This document shows positions 8,740 through 15,679 of a DNA stretch of 15,679 nucleotides, piece after piece (positions within the stretch are counted from its first letter, which is position 1; each line of letters begins with the position of its first letter). The stretch is from the NCBI GenBank assembly GCA_021029095.1, contig JAJOHG010000518.1, positions 1 to 15,679 on the forward strand, read 5' to 3'. Source of the DNA: Phellopilus nigrolimitatus (lineage: Eukaryota; Basidiomycota; Agaricomycetes; Hymenochaetales; Hymenochaetaceae). The translations under genes and the position numbers were made by a program. Under the pieces are notes generated by a model. It was not told the origin of the DNA. It did no database searches and worked only from the letters and a program-made list of their open reading frames with translations.

Positions 8740-9070
8740 ATTTTTTCTTGGTTTACTCTGTATTTTTAATTATATTGGAACGTACAAGCAGTGATTTAAG
8801 AAGACCATTGGATCGACGAGGAGCGGTATCGGTCTGAAAAGGCAGGAGAAATATATTAGATTTAGTTTCATTGCAGCTTCAGAACGCAGCGTAGAGAAAG
8901 TTGGTTTCTTGCACATCTCGTTGAATCTCGTGATCAACATGGAAAGGAAAAAATAATCGAATGCACACTGTACATGTACATAAAGTTGCTAAATACTAGG
9001 GCTCACGGCTGATTCGTTATGAACACTTCGAGCAGAATGAAAAAAGCAAAAAAAATCTGGAGTACATAGA
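8740..9070. other. Convergent 3' spacer
   Basis: This AT-rich spacer lies between the ends of the plus-strand membrane-protein gene and the minus-strand P450. It should carry both 3' UTRs. No gene, repeat or RNA is evident. Confidence 0.5.
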
Positions 9071-11447
9071 TCAGCCATGGACCGCCCTTACTATCTGCAC
9101 ATGCTTTGAACTACGCGGCACAATTGCGCATTTGAAAGCCTTAGGGGGACTATCCATGTGTGTCAGAAAAGAAAAGAGAGACATTCGAGAAATAACCTCT
9201 CACGTAACGATCCCAGACTCAAATGCAAATTCAGGAGGAACGTCATTTCCGCTGACAGGATCTTTGTACGGCTGGATGTCAAAAGCTGCAAGCACATTCG
9301 CCATAGTCAGCCAAATTATTGTGTCTGCAAACAATCTTCCTGGGCACGCTCTGTTAGACGTTCAAACCTATGAGCAATGCGTTTTATCCAAAAGGGCTGA
9401 CGCAAAACTTCCTCACCGTCTTCCGAAGCCGAAAACAATGGAGCTGGGGTCGTCATCCCCGCCAGTGCTTGAATCATTATCCAGAGTTTCGTCATCGTGC
9501 TTGGGAATGGCCTTGCCAGCCGTTTTATGAGCATGCCTGCCAGGATCAAAAGCGTCGGGATCGGGGAAGAAGTCTTCATCCCTCATCATTTGCCTTCCAA
9601 ATCACATATTTATTGGCGAGGTCATTTCGTGAAAGACACAGAAATGCGTAAACCTTACCATATGTTTGCTATGACCAAAGATCCGCTTGGAATTGTCCAC
9701 GCGCGGTAGATGTCTGACTCCTCAGACAAGTGTGGCGCACCTATTTATGAGCGTTGTTCAGATGGATATGACTCGAAACGTAGCACACGAGAAAACGCTT
9801 TCAGATCACCTAAAGGAACAGGAGGGTTGATTCTGGGCAGAACTGTTTTTATCACTACCGAGTTTCCATAAAAGATTCTCTCGTACCTATATAGCTCTTT
9901 TAATATACATCCGACAAAAGGCAGACCTGTTCGGTCGTCGAGCGTGGGAAGACGGTCAAGCCCGACGATTCTGTCTATTTCATCTTGAGCTTGCTTGACA
10001 ACTTCAGGATGCAGGGCCATCATCATAAAGAACGTAGAAATAACGGCTTTTGTCTACCAACGACAACCAGTAGTGAGCTTTGTTTCAGGACAAAAACAGA
10101 AGAAACGGAGGGAACATACAGTATCATTTCCGGCTGAGTGAGATGTGAGACAGTGTATCTCAAATTTAAGGATCCATGCCTCCTTAAAATGTCTGGAAAT
10201 GACTTACCGATATAGGCAGCAAGTCCAACAGCCCTCACGTCTTCTTCATGATCACTGTCATGAATACCAGCCTCTTCATACTCATCAAGAAGATACGAGA
10301 TCAGGCATGGGCGCTCCCTTCCTGCAACCTTTTAAAAGAGACAGAGATGCCGATGTGTCAGTCCCCTGTTCATTCGTTATTTGGAAGCAGAATGTAATAT
10401 CTATCTTACGAACTTTCTTCGCTTTGATCTCGTCGTATGGCACGTTCGATGCCTGATCGACGAGCTTGCGTGTTTCAAGAGCATGCCTTTTAAGATTCAT
10501 CCCAGGCAGCCAAGCGGGAATATGACGCACTGAAGAATGCCGAAAGTCAGCGACAGTTGAGACGACGGTATTCAGTACATACAGGGAGGAAATAAATCCA
10601 GAATCGTTGTTCCCGGACTTCCCGCGCCGGTTGAAGCCCTGGAACACCGCTCAACTAGTTCGATGAGCGGGTCATCTTCCGATACGACCTCATGGCCATA
10701 CACAATCAGAAGAATTATTCTCGTGACAAGTCTGGGGTAAAACCGACATCAGTGTATAGCCATTCTGCTTGCCTGGAATGCAATATAGTGTAGCACGTCC
10801 TCGCGGCTTACCCATGGATATCGTCAAGAAAGTTCGCTGGTCTGGCCAGCAAGCGACAGAGGAACTTGCGGACCTCATCTTCTTGCAGGGTCTTAAAAGA
10901 TGAAAGGGCCTGTGAGTTGAAATGCTTCTGCATCATGCGTCTCTGCTTCCGCAGGCGCGGACCATACGGAAGGAGAGGCATAGTGGTCCCCCATCCCATC
11001 CTGTATTTTATATCTGAGCATTTTCCAAAGTGGACGTTCGGGTGGATGGACGACGTACATTTCGTTTAGAGGCATCCAAGGCCTCCCAGAAAATGTAGGG
11101 CTTCTGCTGACCAGGAGGTTGTGCGCAGTGACGACGGAATTGAGGATGATCAGCGTGGTTCCGAAAGCATAGGCAGATACAACGTCTCCTAGAAGTCATT
11201 GTTTATTTTACGCACAGTCTCGCGGGAAATTTTGGCACACGCAAGCCGTTGACGTACCGTAGTTTTTGCCCCATTCTGCAAAGGTCTCCCATGAGCGTTC
11301 GTGAGGAATCTTGCGCGCGTGGCCTATGATGAGGTCTGCGGGTGGCCCAGGGGGCAAGCGATTCGACTGTCCATTTGTTCTCCGACTTTTTTTCAGAATG
11401 ACTATGCCTGCAAGTGCAGCAAACAACGAGGTAAGCAAGAGTAACAT
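9071..11447 (-). CDS. Cytochrome P450 monooxygenase, copy A, 527 aa
   Basis: Thirteen exons (11447-11258, 11188-11059, 11000-10812, 10731-10583, 10529-10414, 10328-10208, 10133-10120, 10053-9887, 9832-9810, 9740-9659, 9593-9417, 9350-9204, 9149-9071) splice into a full-length microsomal P450. An N-terminal membrane anchor (about residues 2-18) is followed by a basic patch and the PPGPP hinge at 32-36. The I-helix reads AGNDTT (299-304), the K-helix ExxR is E356-R359, and the haem loop is FGFGRRACPG with axial Cys455. The enzyme would oxidise a small molecule at the ER with electrons from P450 reductase; the substrate is unknown. In the C-helix the usual Trp of WxxxR is Leu123 in a PRLRKQRR context. 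An acidic, variable insert lies before the haem loop. Exon phases match copy B throughout, and all exons except the last (one codon shorter) have the same length. No disabling mutation was seen. Confidence 0.95.
10120..10133 (-). other. 14-nt microexon (exon 7 of P450 copy A) encoding the oxygen-binding motif
   Basis: This exon supplies the last two bases of the Ala codon and then Gly-Asn-Asp-Thr of the I-helix motif. It is flanked by GTAAGT...CAG (10134-10207) and GTATGT...TAG (10054-10119) introns. The catalytic motif is complete only when it is included. The same 14-nt exon exists in copy B at 14325-14338. Confidence 0.9.
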
Positions 11448-11513
11448 CTACGACAAGGAATGCGAGGTACGGATGACAAGCAAGTTGACAGAGAGCATTT
11501 GGAGACAGACTCC

Positions 11514-11519
11514 TTTATA
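11514..11519 (-). promoter_or_regulatory. TATA box of P450 copy A, with CCAAT boxes upstream
   Basis: TATAAA on the minus strand lies 67-72 bp upstream of the ATG at 11447. Minus-strand CCAAT motifs follow at 11570-11574 and 11628-11632. This is a plausible fungal core promoter. The leader between TATA and ATG does not resemble the leader of copy B. Confidence 0.5.
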
Positions 11520-12524
11520 GTAAGTTAGACGGTCGGAAGCGCAGGAGAATCAATCTAACGGAAGCTATGATTGGAGATTCCGATAGTTGAGAAACCCAGA
11601 GGTGTTTAGAAAAGGGGCCTTAGCCTCATTGGTCCTAATTGTGGTGCGTCTGTCTTGAGTATATTTTTATCTAAGGTTCCGACCGATGCAGACAGTCAAA
11701 GAAGCAAGGGTTGAAGCCCGTAAACGAGCCAATTCCCTAGGTTTTTTTGCACTAGTCAGCTCCCAATCTCACGGGCCAAAACAACAACAAAAGAGGGACT
11801 CACATAATCCCGTCCGACACACCAGAGATCGCGGGCTTCGCGTCAGCAAGAGAATCAGCTATGTTTGGAATTTTGAGCGGCGTTATAGGTATCGGCTGCT
11901 TAGAGTTAGGATTCTAAGTCGGAATGAATTCTGAGATCACGCACAGTGGTTATGAATGGAACGTAGGCTTAGAATTCGAGAACACAACAAAGTTTTCAGA
12001 TGTAAGAGCTCTGCATCATGCGGTAGCACCTCTGCAACTCTACCGTGGATTGGCAATGACAGGTCAGGCCCTGAGTTGAATACAGGTGGGTCGATGCTTA
12101 CGACCAGTTTCGGAAACAGGAGTTATAAAACTCAGTTGATGTTTCTGCTTCATCAATTTCCTAGCATAATACCCGCCTCTACGCAGCAGTAGATATCATG
12201 CATTGCACACTATCCCGCGTTATCAAGAGATGCCTACTTGAATCGAGGTGCCGGAGCGCACCTTTCAACTGAAACCAATCATTTATCAGACAGACCGATA
12301 TCCCGCTGTCTAGCCGAAGTCTAGGCTCGAAAAGCATAGACATCGAGTTCGAAGCTCTTCCCGAACTTTTCGGAGTTCAGATAGTGCCTGGATTCCAAGA
12401 TATGGGAGGTGCCCGGCATGGGGTTGAAGCCTGAGCCAGTCCAGCTAAATCCACAAAGCATAATGGATCACGTGTGAGAAAACAAGATAAGACCTCGAAC
12501 GACAAATGTGTGTGTGTGATTCAA

Positions 12525-12674
12525 TCAGATGACGTTTATTCCTTGTCCTAGAATTGCATCCGGAGATGCTCCGAATCGAACATGACCGTCGTTCGGCTGA
12601 GAGTGCAGAACAGTCACGACGATCCTCTCACCTATTCTCCAGATCGTTTCACTGTTTCTTAGAGTGATGCAAAG
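12525..12674 (-). other. CsrA-like reading frame without ATG (very tentative)
   Basis: A minus-strand frame ending at the TGA at 12525-12527 encodes SETIWRIGERIVVTVL, then a loop and GHVRFGASPDAI. The spacing of Glu, Ile, Gly, Val, Thr, Val, Leu, Gly, Val, Arg and Gly follows bacterial CsrA/RsmA RNA-binding proteins, apart from about two extra loop residues. There is no in-frame ATG between the last upstream stop and this stretch, and a GTGAG...CTCTCAG pair inside it could be an intron of about 35 nt. Chance resemblance is the leading alternative. Confidence 0.15.
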
Positions 12675-13267
12675 TGAGACTAGGAAAAAACGGAGAATCA
12701 GATAGTAACATGAGCCCAAGGCAGGACTGCAGCAAAATTCTCTCCGTTAGACAAAGTTAAGACGGTCATAAACAGCTGAAAGATCTGTCCAGGGGTTTGC
12801 AATCGGGTGAGTTCTGTTAGTTCAATGCGATTAGACCAGCACTACAGTCATATGCAAGTGGTAGTCAGTGCGTAAGTTCGAGGGTGAAGATGACGAGGAC
12901 TAACATTGTTACTAACATGGTTACGGCAATGGAAGCCAAGATTCACTTCAAGGAGTCAGTCACGTGTCCGCCAAAAAGTAGAGGATTCCTAAAAAAGAAG
13001 AAAAAGAAGCCTACTCCATACAACCTACCCTCGTACGCAATCTACTACAAACAACGAGGATGAGCCGCTGAGGACTGTCTGTTTTACTGAGTCTGCTTCG
13101 AGCTCCTGTCTTCATGCATAAACTCTGACATGCCCGACTCTATCTTTTCCTCGGAGGACATAAAAATAATTGGGTCTTTTTTTACACTGGCATGTAGCTA
13201 TAGACGTTTGAGTTATCAAAGATTTATTCTGGAAAAGTTAGCCAGCTAGAGCGACTCAAAGCATGAA

Positions 13268-15592
13268 TCAGCTGTAGATGACCCCTTTAACCATCTGTGC
13301 ATGCTTTGAGCTGCGCGGAACAATTGAGCACTTGAAAGGTTTCGGTGGACTACGAATAAATTTCAGAAGAGGGAGAAGCGCAGGTCGAGATATAGCATCT
13401 CACGTAACGAATCCAGATTCAAATGCGAAGGCAGGCGGAACGTCCTCTCCGCTGACGGGGTCCTTGTATGGCCGGATGTCGAAAGTCGCAAGCACATTCG
13501 TCATAGTTAACCAAACCATGGTGTCTGCGAAATGTCGACCCGGGCACACTCTGATAGAAGATTGAATCATGAGAAATGAGTTATCCTAATTAGCCCGGCA
13601 CGAATAATCACCTTCTGCCGAAGCCGAAGACGATGGCGCTGGGGTCATCGTTACCGCTAGTACTCGAATATTCGTCCAGGGTCTCATCGTCATCGATCAA
13701 AGTATTCTTTCTACAAGCTTTGTTAATGTGCCTAGCAGGATCGAAAACGTCGGGGCTGGGAAAGAATTCCTCATCCCTCATCATTTGCCTTGCAGAATTA
13801 CAACGATGAGGAAGTGCAATTCAAAAACAATGAAACTTCGCATACCATATATTCGTTATAATGATAGATCCTCTTGGAATTGCCCACCCGCGATAGACAT
13901 CTGACTTCGCAGATGTGTGCGGCACGCCTAATCATGTACGAGATCCACACACGTATAACGTAGAAATTAGTGAGTTGATTCAAGACAAAAACTTTTAACT
14001 CACCTAAAGGAGCCGGAGGATTGATTCTAGATGGAAAATGTGAGTGGTTGACATTTTAGTACAAGCACACTTTCAAACAAACCTGTATAGTTCTTTTAAT
14101 ACACATTCAACAAAAGGCAGAGCTGGCCGGTCGTCGAGAGTAGGCAGCCGATCTGGCCCAACAACTCTGTCAATCTCCTCTTGCGCCTGCTTAACGACTC
14201 CAGGATGCAGAGCCATCATCATAAAGAACGTAGAAATGACGGTTTTCGTCTACCAACGATGACGTATAAGTGAGTATTGTCGTTCAATTTGCATAAATCG
14301 ACAGGAACAAATGAGAGGACGTACAGTATCGTTTCCGGCTGTAACGAACAGCATATTTCAGTTATGGCTCTTTAACATGTATTGAGATACATAACTTACC
14401 GACATAAATAGCAAATCCGACAGCCTTCATGTCTTCTTCGTGTTCAGCGTCGAGAATACCAGTTTCTTCATATTCATCCAGTAGATATGAAATCAAGCAT
14501 GGACCCTCCTCTCCTGTAGCCTTTTGAAATTAACGTATCCATATTGTAAATGACAATAGCAATATGTTTTTAACTAACCTTTTTCGATTTGATCTCATTG
14601 TATGGTACATTCAATGCCTCATCGTTGACCTTGCGTGCTTTCAAAGCGTGTCTTTTCAGTGTCATCCCAGGAAGCCAAGCAGGTACATGACGCACTAGGT
14701 GAATTATTCAGTAGCAGTAACGACTCTAATGTTAGTCACGTACAAAAGGGAAACATATCTATACTCGTTGCTCCTGGACTCCCCGCGCGAATCGTAATCG
14801 TAGAGGCCAGTTCAACCAGCCCAATGAGTGGGTCATTTTCCGACATGACCTCATGGCCATATGTAATGAGAAGAATCATCCTGGAGATCAGTCTGAAAGT
14901 GAAGATATAAGTATAGTGTAAGGCTCTTGCTCGTATGCAAAGTGATGACGCTTACCCATGGACGTCACCAAGAAAATTTGTTGGTCTGGCCAGCAAGTGG
15001 CCAAGGAACTTACGGACCTCTTCTTCTTGCAGAGTTCTAAAAGACGTGATGGCCTGCGGGTTGAAGTGCTTCTGCATCATGCGTCTCTGCTTCCGCAGGC
15101 GTGGACCATACGGAAGGAGAGGCATGGTGATCCCCCATCCCATCCTGCATTTTACATCTGAGCATTTTCAAAAAGTAGACGTTCGGGTGGATGGACGACG
15201 TACATTTCGGACAGAGGCATCCAAGGCCTCCCAGAGAATGTAGTGCTCTTTCGAACTAGCAAATCGTGCGCAGTGGTTACAGAATTGAGGATTACCATCG
15301 TGCGGCCTAGAGCATATGCGGATATAATGTCTCCTAGAGATCGTTTTAACACCTGGATGGAGGTATGGGTGCGAACAAAGCGCTCGAGAATGCTCGACGT
15401 ACCGTAGCTTTTCCCCCATTCCGCGTATGTTTCCCAAGAGCGCTCTCGCGGGATTTTACGTGCATGGCCTATAATGGGGTCCGCTGGTGGTCCGGGAGGC
15501 AGGGAAGTAGACTGTGAATTGGATTTCCATCTTTTTATCAGAGTAAATATGACCACGAATGCAGCAAAGAATGAGGTGAGTGGGAGTAACAT
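13268..15592 (-). CDS. Cytochrome P450 monooxygenase, copy B, 528 aa
   Basis: Thirteen exons (15592-15403, 15333-15204, 15144-14956, 14892-14744, 14694-14579, 14520-14400, 14338-14325, 14249-14083, 14026-14004, 13927-13846, 13788-13612, 13550-13404, 13349-13268) give a full-length P450. The N-terminal anchor at about 4-20 is followed by a basic stretch and PPGPP at 32-36. The I-helix motif is AGNDTT (299-304), ExxR is E356-R359, FDPAR is at 409-413, and the haem loop FGFGRRVCPG has axial Cys455. Arg453 of the haem loop is split by an intron, as in copy A. The C-helix Trp is again replaced by Leu123. Introns are 49-76 nt. It lies upstream of copy A in the same orientation, so the pair is a head-to-tail tandem duplication. 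Function is inferred only to the level of an ER monooxygenase; the substrate may differ from that of copy A. No disabling change was seen. Confidence 0.95.
14325..14338 (-). other. 14-nt microexon (exon 7 of P450 copy B)
   Basis: This is the counterpart of the copy A microexon, differing by one base, and encodes the same Ala-Gly-Asn-Asp-Thr. It is flanked by introns 14339-14399 and 14250-14324. Confidence 0.9.
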
Positions 15593-15679
15593 CTAGCATA
15601 AGGTTCGTGAGACACAGATAGAGAGAGTTTTGTGAAGCTGAGGACTGATGATACAAGTTACAACAGACACCAGTCCTTT
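15593..15679 (-). promoter_or_regulatory. 5' leader of P450 copy B (truncated by window edge)
   Basis: The 87 bp upstream of the ATG are pyrimidine-rich on the coding strand, as in many fungal leaders, and end GCTAG before the ATG. No TATA box is visible; it would be expected just beyond the window edge. Confidence 0.35.

Larger units (their letters stand above)
11448..13267. other. Spacer between the two P450 genes
   Basis: This 1.8-kb stretch carries the promoter of copy A and the 3' flank of copy B. It includes a short TG run near 12507-12518 and several open frames without clear start codons. I found no P450-like remnant in it, so the duplication produced two units without a visible third copy. 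Confidence 0.4.

Noticed and set aside
12350..12368. Sequence resembling a tRNA T-arm (GAGTTCGAAGCTC)
   Set aside because: Only a 3-bp stem forms, and no acceptor, D or anticodon arms can be placed around it.
12271..12434. Plus-strand 53-codon open stretch including FEALPELFGVQIVPGF between the P450s
   Set aside because: It has no ATG, begins after a stop, shows no recognised family and has no evident splice partner.

Overview
The window looks like nuclear DNA of a filamentous basidiomycete fungus, probably a mushroom-forming agaricomycete. This is an inference from gene structure and gene content. The genes are cut by many short introns (49-85 nt, GT...AG). They include two tandem microsomal cytochrome P450s with 13 exons each, a NIPA-type magnesium transporter, and the zinc-finger N-terminus of a Mov10-like RNA helicase of a kind found in mushroom-forming fungi. 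No rRNA, tRNA, CRISPR array or bacterial-style operon was seen.

Layout. (1) 1-1138, minus: N-terminal part of a CCCH/U1-type zinc-finger protein that reads like a Mov10/SDE3-type RNA helicase. It runs off the left edge and has two mutually compensating single-base frame changes in its second exon. (2) 1139-1954: shared divergent upstream region. (3) 1955-3648, plus: NIPA-family Mg2+ transporter, seven exons, 447 aa, apparently intact. (4) 3649-6282: gene-poor stretch with a MITE-like element (4471-5038), an inner inverted repeat and a near-perfect palindrome inside it, a small unidentified coding remnant whose stop codon lies in the element's terminal repeat, an orphan TATA motif and an imperfect two-copy tandem repeat (5947-6112). 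(5) 6283-7011, minus: single-exon low-complexity protein of unknown function with a TATA box upstream. (6) 7507-8739, plus: three-exon multi-pass membrane protein of unknown function, divergent from the previous gene. (7) 9071-11447 and 13268-15592, both minus: two cytochrome P450 paralogues (527 and 528 aa) with the same exon phases and 12 of 13 exon lengths identical. The 1.8 kb between them holds the promoter of the downstream copy and a puzzling CsrA-like reading frame.

The genes do not form an obvious single pathway. The P450 pair is a typical lineage-specific tandem expansion of oxidative or detoxification enzymes. The NIPA, helicase and membrane-protein genes look like ordinary housekeeping or accessory loci. 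The most noteworthy points are a patch of the P450 pair where an intron is conserved as well as the flanking exons (likely gene conversion), the 14-nt microexon that encodes the P450 oxygen-binding motif in both copies, the MITE-like element, the frame-broken helicase gene, and the CsrA-like frame, which may be chance. All exon structures were spliced by eye and have not been checked against transcripts.
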